Below, one piece after another: positions 19,290 through 28,058 of a stretch of DNA of 64,000 bases. Source of the DNA: Serinicoccus chungangensis (lineage in GTDB: Bacteria > Actinomycetota > Actinomycetes > Actinomycetales > Dermatophilaceae); NCBI RefSeq assembly GCF_001483745.1, contig NZ_LQBL01000032.1, forward strand, positions 186,001 through 250,000, read 5' to 3'. Numbering within the stretch: position 1 is the stretch's first letter; each line of letters begins with the position of its first letter. A program made the position numbers and the translations under genes. Under the pieces are notes generated by a model. That model was not told the DNA's origin and searched no databases. It worked only from the letters and a program-made list of their open reading frames with translations.

Positions 19290-19610
19290 TCAGCGACCGT
19301 CGGTGAGGCCCTTGACGTCGAGGTCGGACTTGGCGAGCTCCTCGACGTTGACGTCCTTGAAGGTGATGACCCGGGCCTTGCGCACGAAGCGGGCCGGTCG
19401 GTAGACGTCCCAGACCCAGGCGTCGGTGAGCGTCACCTCGAACCAGGTCTCCCCGTCCCCGGTCCGGACCTGCACGTCGACCTCGTTGGCGAGGTAGAAC
19501 CGGCGCTCGGTCTCCACCACGTGGGTGAACAGCCCGACGACGTCGCGGTACTCGCGGTAGAGCGCCAGCTCGGCGTCGGTCTCGTACTTCTCCAGGTCCT
19601 CCGCGCTCAT
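19290..19610 (-). CDS. DUF2469-family conserved protein
   Basis: A 106-residue, acidic protein found in nearly all Actinobacteria next to rnhB and of unknown function. Visible conserved blocks: [20 protein letters not shown] (N-terminus), [42 protein letters not shown]. No membrane segment or catalytic motif. The ATG overlaps the rnhB stop (ATGA). A gap of 128 bp separates it from yraN, so the next genes may have an extra promoter. Confidence 0.9.
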   Translation of the reverse strand: MSAEDLEKYETDAELALYREYRDVVGLFTHVVETERRFYLANEVDVQVRTGDGETWFEVTLTDAWVWDVYRPARFVRKARVITFKDVNVEELAKSDLDVKGLTDGR

Positions 19611-20332
19611 GGCGCCACTCCTTCCTCGCGCGCCACGGCGGTCGCCGCCGCGGCGATGTTCCAGCTGCGCCGGTGCCAGTCGCTGGGCCCGAGCCGGCGC
19701 AGGGCGTCCTGGTGCTCGGGCGCGGCATACCCCTTGTTCTGGTCCCACAGGTACGGGGCGTGCCGCGGCTCGGTCGAGGCCTGGACCATGAGGCCGTCCC
19801 GCTCCACCTTCGCCAGGACCGAGGCCGCGGCGACCGAGGAGCAGCGCAGGTCGGCCTTGACCATGGTGCGGACCGGCGGGCGGGGCGGGCCGTCGAGCAG
19901 CCCCAGCAGACCGGCGCGGGCCGGGTCGGTCAGCCAGTCGTGGTTCCCGTCGAGCAGCACGAGGTCGGGCCTCGTGGCGTCCAGCCCGGCCAGGGCCCGC
20001 TCCCCGGCGAGCCGCAGGGCCGCCATGATGCCGAGGTCGTCGATCTCCTGGGGCCAGGCGTGACCGACCGCGTGCGCGAGCGCCCAGCGTCGGATCCGGG
20101 GCACGAGGCGCTCGCGCGCCGCGGCGGTGAGCAGCTTGGAGTCCTTGACACCCTGGGGTGCCGTCCGGCAGGACGCGTCGATGGCGACGACGCCCACGCT
20201 CACCGGTCCGGCCAGGGCACCCCGGCCGACCTCGTCCATGCCGACGAGCACGGCATACCCCTCCCGCTGCAGGGTGCGCTCCACCCGCAGGCTGGGTCGC
20301 CGCGTGGGGCGTCGGGACGTGGCCGTGCTCAC
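19607..20332 (-). CDS. rnhB: Ribonuclease HII
   Basis: Removes ribonucleotides and RNA from RNA-DNA hybrids. The 241-residue protein shows [18 protein letters not shown] with the first two catalytic acids (about D32, E33), [23 protein letters not shown] with the third Asp, [21 protein letters not shown] with the fourth, and [29 protein letters not shown]. The GTG start at 20332 overlaps the lepB stop (GTGA). It lies in the standard rplS–lepB–rnhB–DUF2469 order. Confidence 0.95.
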   Translation of the reverse strand: MSTATSRRPTRRPSLRVERTLQREGYAVLVGMDEVGRGALAGPVSVGVVAIDASCRTAPQGVKDSKLLTAAARERLVPRIRRWALAHAVGHAWPQEIDDLGIMAALRLAGERALAGLDATRPDLVLLDGNHDWLTDPARAGLLGLLDGPPRPPVRTMVKADLRCSSVAAASVLAKVERDGLMVQASTEPRHAPYLWDQNKGYAAPEHQDALRRLGPSDWHRRSWNIAAAATAVAREEGVAP

Positions 20333-21078
20333 GGCGTGTCCGGCACGTCGGCGAAGGTGTCCGGGACGGTGAACCAGTCGAAGTGGTCGAAGGGGTAGAG
20401 CAGCACGACGGCCTGGCCGACGACCGCGTCCAGCGGCACCGAACCCTCCTGGCCGGTGCCGTCGTCGTTGGCCCGCGAGTCGCGCGAGTTCGACCGGTGG
20501 TCGCCCATGAGCCAGATGTGGTCCTCGGGCACGGTGACGGAGAAGTCGGTGGTGCTGGGCTCGTCGCCGGGGAAGACGTAGTCCTCGTCGAGCGGCTCGC
20601 CGTTGACGACCAGCCGACCCTCGTCGTCGCAGCACTCCACGGTGTCACCGGGCAGCCCGATGACCCGCTTGATGAGGTGGTTGCCCTGGGACGACGGCGC
20701 CACCCCCACGAACTCCAGGGTGCGCAGGGCGGCGTTGACCACCGGCCCCCGGTCCACGCGTTGCACCGGCGGGAGCCAGCCGCCCGGGTCCTCGAAGACC
20801 ACGACGTCCCCCCGGTCGACGGCCAGCGGACCGGCCTGCACCTTGCTCACCATGACCCGGTCCCCGTAGACCAGCGTCTCCTCCATGCTGCCGGAGGGGA
20901 TCCAGAACGCCTGCGCCACGAAGGTCTTGATGAGGAAGGAGATGACCAGGGCGGTCGCGGCGATCATGACGATCTCCCGCAGGCCGGCCCAGAAGCCACC
21001 GGTGGGGGCGGGCCGCTCGACCGGCTGCGGGGTGCCCTCGTGGGAGGAGCTGCCCCTCTCCCGGGTGGGTTCGCTCAC
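20329..21078 (-). CDS. lepB: Signal peptidase I
   Basis: Cleaves signal peptides of exported proteins. The 249-residue protein has a ~30-residue cytoplasmic tail, one transmembrane helix ([18 protein letters not shown], about residues 36-55), the catalytic Ser in [10 protein letters not shown] (about S65), the catalytic Lys in [12 protein letters not shown] (about K138), and the box E segment [12 protein letters not shown]. The GTG at 21078 gives the expected short N-tail. Translationally coupled to rnhB by a GTGA overlap. Confidence 0.95.
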   Translation of the reverse strand: MSEPTRERGSSSHEGTPQPVERPAPTGGFWAGLREIVMIAATALVISFLIKTFVAQAFWIPSGSMEETLVYGDRVMVSKVQAGPLAVDRGDVVVFEDPGGWLPPVQRVDRGPVVNAALRTLEFVGVAPSSQGNHLIKRVIGLPGDTVECCDDEGRLVVNGEPLDEDYVFPGDEPSTTDFSVTVPEDHIWLMGDHRSNSRDSRANDDGTGQEGSVPLDAVVGQAVVLLYPFDHFDWFTVPDTFADVPDTP

Positions 21079-21145
21079 CGGATGTCGTCCTGTCCTGTGG
21101 TGACTGTGGCCACGCCGACCCTAACCCGGATGGCTGGGAACAGAC

Positions 21146-21180
21146 CGATCCCCCGCCGGGCCGGGCCGGGCGGGGGATCG
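21146..21180 (-). terminator. Strong hairpin after rplS
   Basis: Perfect 12-bp stem CGATCCCCCGCC (21146-21157) / GGCGGGGGATCG (21169-21180) with an 11-nt GC loop, starting 18 bp after the rplS stop. No long T tract follows on the minus strand (TCTGTT only). It probably limits read-through from rplS into lepB. Confidence 0.7.
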
Positions 21181-21197
21181 TCGTCAGCGGGCGAGGC

Positions 21198-21581
21198 TCA
21201 GGCCTGGTCGGCCGGCTTCGCCTTGGCGGCCGGGACGCTGTCGCGGCGCTCGCGGATCTTGGCCGCCTTGCCGCGCAGGTCGCGCAGGTAGTAGAGCTTG
21301 GCGCGGCGCACCACGCCACGGCTCGCGACCTCGATCTTCTCGATGTTCGGGGAGTGCAGCGGGAAGGTACGCTCCACGCCGACGCCAAAGGACACCTTGC
21401 GGACGGTGTAGGTCTCCCCGAGGCCACCGCCGTGCCGGCGGATGACGACACCCTTGAAGACCTGGACACGGGACCGGTTGCCCTCGATGACCTTGACGTG
21501 GACGTTGACGGTGTCGCCGGCCCGGAAGTCGGGGATGTCGCTGCGAAGGCTCGCGGCGTCGAGATCGGCAAGCTTGTGCAT
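21198..21581 (-). CDS. rplS: 50S ribosomal protein L19
   Basis: L19 lies at the 30S-50S interface. The 127-residue protein contains [68 protein letters not shown] and [22 protein letters not shown], the complete family pattern, followed by a short variable tail. The ATG at 21581 has a CAGGAGAG sequence about 7 nt upstream. In most Actinobacteria rplS directly follows trmD; here serB on the other strand separates them. Confidence 0.97.
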   Translation of the reverse strand: MHKLADLDAASLRSDIPDFRAGDTVNVHVKVIEGNRSRVQVFKGVVIRRHGGGLGETYTVRKVSFGVGVERTFPLHSPNIEKIEVASRGVVRRAKLYYLRDLRGKAAKIRERRDSVPAAKAKPADQA

Positions 21582-21703
21582 GATGCTCTCCTGCTCGTGG
21601 GTGCCACAGGTCACCCGCGGCGTGTCGGTCCCGCGCCGGCGCACAGGCTGGCGGGGCACGGTCGTCGTGGTGTGGTCCCCGGTCGGCACCACCCGCACAC
21701 TTC

Positions 21704-21718
21704 CCCCTGTGGCAGGGG
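21704..21718 (-). promoter_or_regulatory. rplS 5' leader hairpin
   Basis: CCCCTG-tgg-CAGGGG hairpin inside the ~170-nt stretch between the rplS start and the likely promoter near 21757-21762 (CAGACT on the minus strand). It may be a leader structure; no known L19 leader consensus was recognised. Confidence 0.3.
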
Positions 21719-21852
21719 CACGGGCTGTTCGGCGCGGACGCCGGGACACAAAGGCCTAGTCTGCCAGAGGTCGCGGGAACCCTCCAAGTCCGCCACCGCC
21801 CGGCCACCGCCCGGGGTCGGGGCGCCGATCAGGGTCGCGGCCGTCCGCCGCC

Positions 21853-21858
21853 TAGCAT
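21853..21858 (+). promoter_or_regulatory. Putative leaderless -10 element of serB
   Basis: TAGCAT ends 7 nt before the GTG at 21866; this spacing decides the start in favour of GTG 21866 over the ATG at 21857, which lies inside the hexamer itself. Confidence 0.5.
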
Positions 21859-21865
21859 GGTCGCC

Positions 21866-22744
21866 GTGCCCCTCCTGACGCTCCTCAGCGACCCGAGCGC
21901 CCGCGACCTCGCCGTGACGACGCCATACGAGGTGGGCGGGGCGGCCGTGTCCGGCGAGCCGCGCTGGCTGCGCCCCGGCTCCGCCGTGCAGGTGACGGTC
22001 GGGCCGCAGCTGCGCCTCGACGAGGACCTGTGGTCGACCTGGCAGGGGCGTGGGGTCGACGTCGTGCTGCAGCCCGACGGCCCGCGCCGGCGGCGGGTGC
22101 TGCTCGCCGACATGGACTCGACGATGATCGAGCAGGAGTGCATCGACGAGCTGGCGGCGCACGCCGGGGTCGGGGAGCAGGTCGCCGGCATCACGGCCCG
22201 CGCCATGAACGGCGAGCTCGACTTCGCCGGCGCCCTGCACGAGCGGGTGGGCCTGCTGGGCGGGCTCCCGGTCGGCGTGGTCGACAGGGTTCTCGCGGAG
22301 CGGATCACCCTGATGCCGGGAGGCCCCGAGCTGCTCGCCACCATGGCGGCGGCGGGAGGGTATGCCGCGCTCGTCTCCGGGGGGTTCACCCTCTTCACCC
22401 GGGTGGTCGCCGAGCGGCTCGGCTTCGACGAGCACCGGGCCAACACGCTCGAGGTCGAGGACGGCCGGCTGACCGGTCAGGTCGTGCTGCCGGTCGTCGG
22501 CCAGGAGGCCAAGCTGCGGGCGTTGCAGGAGATCAGCGCCCGGCTCGGGCTGGGCCACGAGGACGTCGTGGCGGTCGGGGACGGCGCCAACGACCTGCCC
22601 ATGCTGCAGGCCGCCGGCCTGGGCGTCGCGCTGCACGCCAAGCCCGCCGTGGCCCGGCAGGTGCCGGTCCGGGTCAACCACGGGGACCTCACCGCCGTGC
22701 TCTACCTGCAGGGGTATGCCGAGGACGAGTTCGTGCGCCCCTGA
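21866..22744 (+). CDS. serB: Phosphoserine phosphatase
   Basis: Last step of serine synthesis: dephosphorylates phosphoserine. The 292-residue HAD-family protein has LLADMDSTMIEQECIDELA (nucleophile Asp, about residue 83), SGGFTLFTRVVAERLGFD (motif II), and VAVGDGANDLPMLQAAGLGVAL (motif IV). The N-terminal ~75 residues correspond to the reduced regulatory domain of the family. It is inserted on the plus strand between trmD and rplS, which are normally adjacent, and its last codons and stop lie inside a long inverted repeat shared with trmD. Confidence 0.92.
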   Translation: MPLLTLLSDPSARDLAVTTPYEVGGAAVSGEPRWLRPGSAVQVTVGPQLRLDEDLWSTWQGRGVDVVLQPDGPRRRRVLLADMDSTMIEQECIDELAAHAGVGEQVAGITARAMNGELDFAGALHERVGLLGGLPVGVVDRVLAERITLMPGGPELLATMAAAGGYAALVSGGFTLFTRVVAERLGFDEHRANTLEVEDGRLTGQVVLPVVGQEAKLRALQEISARLGLGHEDVVAVGDGANDLPMLQAAGLGVALHAKPAVARQVPVRVNHGDLTAVLYLQGYAEDEFVRP

Positions 22745-22807
22745 GCTTCTGGACATAGCTTTCTGGGGAACGGGCCCCAGAAAGCTATGTCCAGAAGCTC
22801 AGGGGCG
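22736..22807. repeat. 33-bp perfect inverted repeat at the serB/trmD convergent junction
   Basis: Left arm 22736-22768 and right arm 22775-22807 are exact reverse complements with a 6-nt centre AACGGG. The arms include the last two codons and stop of both genes (each ends Arg-Pro-stop as CGCCCCTGA). The core reads AGCTTCTGGACATAG / CTTTCTGG, clearly less GC-rich than the surroundings. It would form a very stable hairpin in either transcript, so a bidirectional terminator is likely, but arm length and perfection are exceptional. Confidence 0.9.
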
Positions 22808-23527
22808 GGCCTCGGAGCCGGCCTCGTAGCGGGCCATGAGGTCGGGGCGGCGCTGGGCGGTGCGGGCCAGACGCTGCTCCTGGCGCCAGGCGGCGATCCG
22901 GCCGTGGTGGCCCGACAGCAGCACCTCGGGCACCTCGTGGCCGCGCCAGCTGGCGGGCTTGGTGTAGACGGGGTACTCCAGCAGTCCCCCCGTGTGCGAC
23001 TCCTCCACGAGGGAGGCCTCGTTGCCGACCATCCCGGGCAGCAGGCGCGCCACCGCCTCGGTCATCGCCAGCACCGCGACCTCGCCCCCGTTGAGCACAT
23101 AGTCGCCCAGGCTCAGGACGCTGAGCGGGTAGCGCGCCGCGAACTCGTCGTAGACCCGCTCGTCGATCCCCTCGTAGCGCCCGCAGACGAAGACCAGCCA
23201 GTCCTCCTCCAGGGCCAGGCGGGAGGCGACCTCCTGGCTGAAGACCTCGCCCCCGGGACCGGGCACCACGAGGCGCGGGGTGCGGCCGGGGACCGAGGAG
23301 CAGATCTCGTCCAGGGCCTCTCCCCAGGGCTCGGGGCGCATCACCATCCCGGCCCCACCGCCGTAGGGGCTGTCGTCCACGGTGCGGTGCCGGTCGTGGG
23401 TCCAGTCCCGCAGGTCGTGGACGTGCACGTCCAGCAGTCCCTCGCGGCGGGCGCGCCCCAGCAGCGACAGGTCCAGCGGTGCGAGGTACTCCGGAAAGAT
23501 CGTGACGACGTCCAGGCGCAGCGGCAT
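22799..23527 (-). CDS. trmD: tRNA (guanine37-N1)-methyltransferase
   Basis: Methylates G37 of tRNAs reading CNN codons, preventing frameshifts. The 242-residue SPOUT enzyme has the trefoil-knot sequence: [92 protein letters not shown]. The ATG at 23527 sits in a GGTATGCC octamer, 5 bp after the rimM stop. The 3' end forms one arm of the long inverted repeat. Confidence 0.97.
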   Translation of the reverse strand: MPLRLDVVTIFPEYLAPLDLSLLGRARREGLLDVHVHDLRDWTHDRHRTVDDSPYGGGAGMVMRPEPWGEALDEICSSVPGRTPRLVVPGPGGEVFSQEVASRLALEEDWLVFVCGRYEGIDERVYDEFAARYPLSVLSLGDYVLNGGEVAVLAMTEAVARLLPGMVGNEASLVEESHTGGLLEYPVYTKPASWRGHEVPEVLLSGHHGRIAAWRQEQRLARTAQRRPDLMARYEAGSEARP

Positions 23528-23532
23528 ACCGC

Positions 23533-24051
23533 TCACTCCCCCAGCTCGAGCAGCCCGGGCGGCGGGTCCACGACCACGGTGCGCGTCTCCTCGTCGACCT
23601 CCGGCACCAGCTCCTCCACGAAGGGCACGAGGACGAGGGCTCCGGACGGTGCCCGCACCTCGAGCAGGTCCTGGACCGGCCGCAGGTGCAGCGCCGTGAC
23701 CTCCCCCACCGGGCTCCCGTCGACCCGGACGACCGCGAAGCCCAGCAGATCCTCCTCGCGCCACCCCGCGTCGTCGACCTCCTCGGCGTCGGCGTCGTCG
23801 ACGAGCAGCCGGGTGCCCCGCAGCGCCTCGGCGGCGGTCCGGTCGGGGTGCCCCTCGAACCCGAGGAGGTAGGTCCCCTGGTGCTGCCGGACCGAGACCA
23901 GGGTGAGCGGGCCGCGCTGCTGCGGGTCCGTGGCGAAGCGGGCGCCGGGGGTGAGCCGGCCCTCCGGGTCGTCGGTGTGCACCTGCACGGTGACCTCTCC
24001 GCGCAGGCCGTGCGGCTTGCCGACGCGGGCGACGACGAACGTCTGGCTCAT
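23533..24051 (-). CDS. rimM: Ribosome maturation factor RimM
   Basis: Assists 30S head assembly by binding S19. The 172-residue protein has the N-terminal RimM domain ([17 protein letters not shown], about residues 6-22) and the C-terminal PRC barrel ([34 protein letters not shown]). The ATG at 24051 has GGAGACC just upstream. It sits in the rpsP–khpA–rimM–trmD order typical of Gram-positive bacteria. Confidence 0.95.
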   Translation of the reverse strand: MSQTFVVARVGKPHGLRGEVTVQVHTDDPEGRLTPGARFATDPQQRGPLTLVSVRQHQGTYLLGFEGHPDRTAAEALRGTRLLVDDADAEEVDDAGWREEDLLGFAVVRVDGSPVGEVTALHLRPVQDLLEVRAPSGALVLVPFVEELVPEVDEETRTVVVDPPPGLLELGE

Positions 24052-24133
24052 GGTCTCCTCCGGTCCGGACGGCACGACCCGCCCGGGCGCTGGTGCGCCG
24101 GGGCGGGTCGAGGGGGTGCTGCGGGGTACGGGG

Positions 24134-24376
24134 TCAGCGCGCCCGGTCGGTGTCGACGATGTCCACGCGGACCTTCTCGCCACCGGCGAGGGCGCCGACC
24201 ACGGTGCGCAGGGCGCTCGCGGTCCGTCCGCGACGCCCGATGACGCGACCCAGGTCCTCCGGGTGGACCCGGACCTCCAGGATGTCGCCGTGCCGGGCGC
24301 TCTTGGTGCGGACGACCACGTCACCGTCGTGGTCGACGATGCCCTTGACCAGGTGCTCCAGCGCTTCCTCGAGCAT
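24134..24376 (-). CDS. khpA: KH-domain RNA-binding protein KhpA
   Basis: An 80-residue single KH domain: LEEALEHLVKGIVDHDGDVVV, then HPEDLGRVIGRRGRTASALRTVVGAL with the GxxG-type loop as GRRG. The KhpA/YlqC family binds RNA (with KhpB in many Firmicutes) and influences cell division and mRNA stability. It lies 2 bp after rpsP. Confidence 0.93.
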   Translation of the reverse strand: MLEEALEHLVKGIVDHDGDVVVRTKSARHGDILEVRVHPEDLGRVIGRRGRTASALRTVVGALAGGEKVRVDIVDTDRAR

Positions 24377-24378
24377 GC

Positions 24379-24882
24379 TCAGGCCTCGTCGGTCGGTGCG
24401 CCGCTCTCCGCCGCCTCGTCACCGCTGCTGGACGCCGCCGAGCCCTCGCTGTCGGCCGCGGGAGCGGTCTCCTCCGCGCCGGCCGAGGCCTTGGCGGGCT
24501 TCTTGCGTCGCTGGGTCGTGGCGCCCGAGGCGTCCTCGCCGTCGGAGGCCGCGAGGGCCGCCTCGTAGAGGGCCTTCTTGTCCGCCTTGGGCTCGCGGAC
24601 CTTCAGGGTGCCCTCGGCACCGGGCTCACCCTTGAACTTCTGCCAGTCGCCGGTGACCCGGAGCAGCGCCGCGACCTGCTCGGTCGGCTGCGCGCCGACG
24701 CCGAGCCAGTACTGCGCACGCTCGGAGTCGATGTCGATGAGCGAAGGCTCCTCGGTGGGGTTGTACTTGCCGATCTCCTCGATCGCCCGGCCGTCGCGCT
24801 TGGCGCGCGAGTCCATCACGACGACGCGGTAGAACGGTGCACGGATCTTGCCCATGCGCTTCAGGCGAATCTTGACAGCCAC
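24379..24882 (-). CDS. rpsP: 30S ribosomal protein S16 with extended tail
   Basis: The S16 core (about residues 1-85) is evident: [74 protein letters not shown]. The 167-residue length exceeds the E. coli protein (82) by a tail that alternates acidic/Ser/Ala-rich stretches with one basic patch ([12 protein letters not shown]). Similar tails are known in Actinobacteria. First gene of the rpsP–khpA–rimM–trmD operon; the 127 bp upstream hold its promoter. Confidence 0.96.
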   Translation of the reverse strand: MAVKIRLKRMGKIRAPFYRVVVMDSRAKRDGRAIEEIGKYNPTEEPSLIDIDSERAQYWLGVGAQPTEQVAALLRVTGDWQKFKGEPGAEGTLKVREPKADKKALYEAALAASDGEDASGATTQRRKKPAKASAGAEETAPAADSEGSAASSSGDEAAESGAPTDEA

Positions 24883-25009
24883 GTGTGCGGTGTCTCCTCA
24901 TGAGTTGTCTGTGGTGTGCGACCCGGCGCCGCGTGGGGATGAACACGCACGGCACCGCGGCTGCGATGGACACATCAGGGCACGGTGAGAGGGCCGACCA
25001 CCGATGGGT

Positions 25010-26557
25010 TCACCGTGATTGTGCCACATCTCCTGCGGGTCCTTGCTCCTCGACCTCCGGGGACGGCGGTGCGTGCTGCGCCACGAAGCGCAGCACCTCG
25101 GTGTCGTCGACGCCGGGGAAGACCCCCGGCGGCATGACCGCGAGGAGGTGGGAGTGCGCCCGCGCGCTGGGCCACACCCTCCCCTCCCACGCGCGGGCGA
25201 GGTCGGCCGGCGGGCGGGTGCAGCAGCGCGGGTCCGGGCAGCGGGAGAGCCTGCGCTCCCGCGTGTCCCGTCCCCGCATCCACCGCACCTGGTCGAAGGG
25301 CACGCCGACGCTGACCGAGAACACGCCGGCCGGCGTGGGCTCGGCGACGGCGGTGCACCAGTAGGTGCCGCGGCCGGTGTCGGTGTACTGGTGGTAGACC
25401 TCCCCGAGCGGACGGTCGAAGACGACCCGCGCGGTCCAGGAGCGGCAGACCCGCGCCCCCTCGATCGCCCCCGAGGCGTCCATGGGGAAGCGCACGCCGT
25501 CGTTCTCGTAGGCCTTGTAGATCACCCCGTCGGCACTCGTCCGCATGAAGTGGACCTGCAGGTCGAGGTGCTCGGTGGCGAGGTTGCAGAAGCGGTGGGC
25601 CGCGGTCTCGTAGGACACCTCGTAGGCGTCCCGCAGGTCCTCCACCGCGATGTCCCGGTCGGCGCGGGCCCGCCGCAGGAGCGGGACCGCGGTGCTCTCC
25701 GGCACCAGCGCGGCGGCGGCGAAGTAGTTGATCTCCACCCGCTGGGCGAGGAACTCGGCGTAGTCGCGGGGTGGCTCGTGCTCGAGGACGACGTGCCCGA
25801 GCGCCTGCAGCGCGGCAGCCCGGGGGTCGTGCCCACCGCGCGCGGGGAGGTAGATCCGGTGGTGCGCGAGGTCGGTCACGGTCCGGGTCGACGCGGGGAC
25901 GTCGGGGACGGTGACGATCTCGAACCCCACCCGCCGGGCCACCTGCTCGACGACCGCCCGCGAGACCGGACCCCCGGTATGCCCCGCCTGCGTCACGAGG
26001 CCCGCGGCGGCTGCCTCGATGTCCGCGAAGTAGTTGCCGGCCGCGCGCATGCGGGCCCGCAGCTCGGCGTTGGCCAGGCGCGCGAACTCGGGGGTGGCGG
26101 CCCGCTGCTGCTGCAGTCCCACGACGCTCTCGTAGAGCCCCACAAGCGCCTCCAGCGCGTCGTCGGGCAGGCCCGGACCCACCCGCACGGCCGGGATGCC
26201 GAGGGTCTGGAAGCCCTCGGTCCGCTGGGCCCGCTCCCACCGGACCTCCAGCGCGGCGCGCCGGCTGGGCGGGGCGCCGGAGAGCAGGCTGGTCAGGTCG
26301 GTGCCGAGGGCCGTGGCCACCTGTCCCAGGGTGGACGGACGGGCCTCGCGTCGGCCGTTCTCGATGAGGGACAGCGCCGAGGGGGACAGCCCGGTGCGCT
26401 CGGCCACCGCGGCCAGGGTGAGGCCGGCCGCCCGGCGGGCGTGCCGCACCCGGCGCCCGACGGAGACCGGGTCCACGGCGGGCCCGGTGCCCGGCTCGGT
26501 GCCCTCCAGACGGTCGGACGGACGGAACGGCAGGACGCGACCGGTGGAGGACGGCAT
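25010..26557 (-). CDS. RamB/ScfR-family XRE regulator of acetate and glyoxylate metabolism
   Basis: A 515-residue transcription factor with an N-terminal HTH_3 domain ([43 protein letters not shown], about residues 32-75), an IrrE/ImmA-like peptidase-fold middle (HVVLEHEPP where HExxH is not intact), and a C-terminal short-chain fatty acyl regulator domain with paired cysteines (SRCPDPRCC). This is the layout of RamB, which controls aceA/aceB and acetate genes in Corynebacterium and Mycobacterium. It is divergent from aceA. The ATG at 26557 lies 6 nt from a TATCGT hexamer (26564-26569 on the complement), so it is probably leaderless. Confidence 0.85.
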   Translation of the reverse strand: MPSSTGRVLPFRPSDRLEGTEPGTGPAVDPVSVGRRVRHARRAAGLTLAAVAERTGLSPSALSLIENGRREARPSTLGQVATALGTDLTSLLSGAPPSRRAALEVRWERAQRTEGFQTLGIPAVRVGPGLPDDALEALVGLYESVVGLQQQRAATPEFARLANAELRARMRAAGNYFADIEAAAAGLVTQAGHTGGPVSRAVVEQVARRVGFEIVTVPDVPASTRTVTDLAHHRIYLPARGGHDPRAAALQALGHVVLEHEPPRDYAEFLAQRVEINYFAAAALVPESTAVPLLRRARADRDIAVEDLRDAYEVSYETAAHRFCNLATEHLDLQVHFMRTSADGVIYKAYENDGVRFPMDASGAIEGARVCRSWTARVVFDRPLGEVYHQYTDTGRGTYWCTAVAEPTPAGVFSVSVGVPFDQVRWMRGRDTRERRLSRCPDPRCCTRPPADLARAWEGRVWPSARAHSHLLAVMPPGVFPGVDDTEVLRFVAQHAPPSPEVEEQGPAGDVAQSR

Positions 26558-26676
26558 ACCACCACGATAACGAAAGATCCGCCATTCTTGACAGTGGTGT
26601 TCCGGTCCGAGCCCGGCCGGGCGCCGGGACAGTGGTGACACACCCGCAGTCGCCACACCGAGGAGAGGGGTCGACG
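26558..26676. promoter_or_regulatory. Divergent RamB-like/aceA control region with 10-bp direct repeats
   Basis: The 119 bp between the two divergent starts hold two copies of GACAGTGGTG (26590-26599 and 26628-26637, 38 bp apart), a consensus -35-like TTGACA (26588-26593) overlapping the first copy, and the RamB-gene -10 TATCGT on the minus strand (26564-26569). GGAGAGG precedes the aceA ATG. The repeated 10-mer is a candidate operator; the corynebacterial RamB consensus is not evident. Confidence 0.5.
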
Positions 26677-27981
26677 ATGACCATCACCACCCAGCCCACC
26701 GGCACCACCCCCGCCGCCGCCCAGGCGCTGGAGATCGAGCAGGACTGGCGGAGCAACCCACGCTGGGCCGGTGTCGAGCGCCGCTACACCGCCCAGGACG
26801 TCGTGCGGCTGCGCGGCTCCGTCGTCGAGGAGCACACCCTGGCCCGCCGCGGGGCCGAGCGGCTCTGGGAGGCGCTGGAGACCAGGCCCTTCACCCGCGC
26901 ACTGGGTGCCCTCACCGGCAACCAGGCCGTCCAGATGGTCAAGGGCGGGCTCGAGGCGATCTACCTCTCCGGGTGGCAGGTCGCCGCGGACGCCAACCTC
27001 GCCGGCCAGACCTACCCCGACCAGAGCCTCTACCCGGCCAACTCCGTGCCCGCGGTCGTGCGCCGCATCAACAACGCCCTGCAGCGCGCGGACCAGATCG
27101 CCTGGATGGACGGCGACACCAGCACCGACTACCTCGTGCCGATCGTGGCCGACGCGGAGGCGGGCTTCGGCGGCCCGCTCAACGTCTTCGAGCTGATGAA
27201 GTCGATGATCGCGGCCGGTGCCGCCGGCGTGCACTGGGAGGACCAGCTCGCCTCGGAGAAGAAGTGCGGCCACCTGGGCGGCAAGGTGCTCGTCCCGACC
27301 GGCCAGCACGTGCGCACCCTGAGCTCGGCCCGCCTCGCCGCGGACGTGCTCGGCGTCCCGTCGGTCGTCATCGCGCGCACCGACGCGCTGGCCGCGGACC
27401 TGCTGACCAGCGACGTCGACGAGATCGACCAGGAGTTCACCACCGGGGAGCGCACGTCGGAGGGCTTCTTCCGGGTCCGCAACGGGATCGAGCCGGTCCT
27501 GGCCCGCGCCAAGGCCTACGCCCCCTACGCCGACCTCATCTGGGTCGAGACCGGCACCCCTGACCTGGGTCTCGCCCGCGAGTTCGCCCAGGAGCTGCAC
27601 CGGGACTTCCCCGACCAGAAGCTGGCCTACAACTGCAGCCCGTCGTTCAACTGGCGGGCCGCCCTCTCGGACACCGAGATCGCCGCCTTCCAGGACGAGC
27701 TGGGCGACCTGGGCTACGCCTTCCAGTTCATCACCCTGGCCGGCTTCCACGCCCTCAACCACTCGATGTTCACCCTGGCCCAGGGGTATGCCCGCAGCGG
27801 CATGAGCGCCTACGTCGAGCTGCAGGAGGCGGAGTTCGCGTCCGCGGCGTCCGGCTACACCGCGGTGCGGCACCAGGCCGAGGTCGGCACCGGGTACTTT
27901 GACGCGGTGAGCACCGCGGTCAACCCCGAGTCGTCGACGACGGCCCTCTCGGGCTCCACCGAGTCCGAGCAGTTCCACTGA
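26677..27981 (+). CDS. aceA: Isocitrate lyase
   Basis: Splits isocitrate to glyoxylate and succinate, allowing growth on acetate or fatty acids. The 434-residue protein has the class-typical segments: [69 protein letters not shown] with the KKCGH active-site cysteine (about C199), YNCSPSFNW and [22 protein letters not shown] precedes the ATG. It lies between its likely RamB regulator and aceB. Confidence 0.97.
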   Translation: MTITTQPTGTTPAAAQALEIEQDWRSNPRWAGVERRYTAQDVVRLRGSVVEEHTLARRGAERLWEALETRPFTRALGALTGNQAVQMVKGGLEAIYLSGWQVAADANLAGQTYPDQSLYPANSVPAVVRRINNALQRADQIAWMDGDTSTDYLVPIVADAEAGFGGPLNVFELMKSMIAAGAAGVHWEDQLASEKKCGHLGGKVLVPTGQHVRTLSSARLAADVLGVPSVVIARTDALAADLLTSDVDEIDQEFTTGERTSEGFFRVRNGIEPVLARAKAYAPYADLIWVETGTPDLGLAREFAQELHRDFPDQKLAYNCSPSFNWRAALSDTEIAAFQDELGDLGYAFQFITLAGFHALNHSMFTLAQGYARSGMSAYVELQEAEFASAASGYTAVRHQAEVGTGYFDAVSTAVNPESSTTALSGSTESEQFH

Positions 27982-28058
27982 TCGACGCGGATGCGTGGCC
28001 CGACCACCCGGCCCCCGGGGGCCGGGCCACGCGCCCCTCCCGACGAGACGAGGACGAG

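Noticed and set aside
22736-22807. Mobile-element terminal repeat
   Set aside because: The two arms are only 6 nt apart and enclose nothing; no transposase or target-site duplication is visible.
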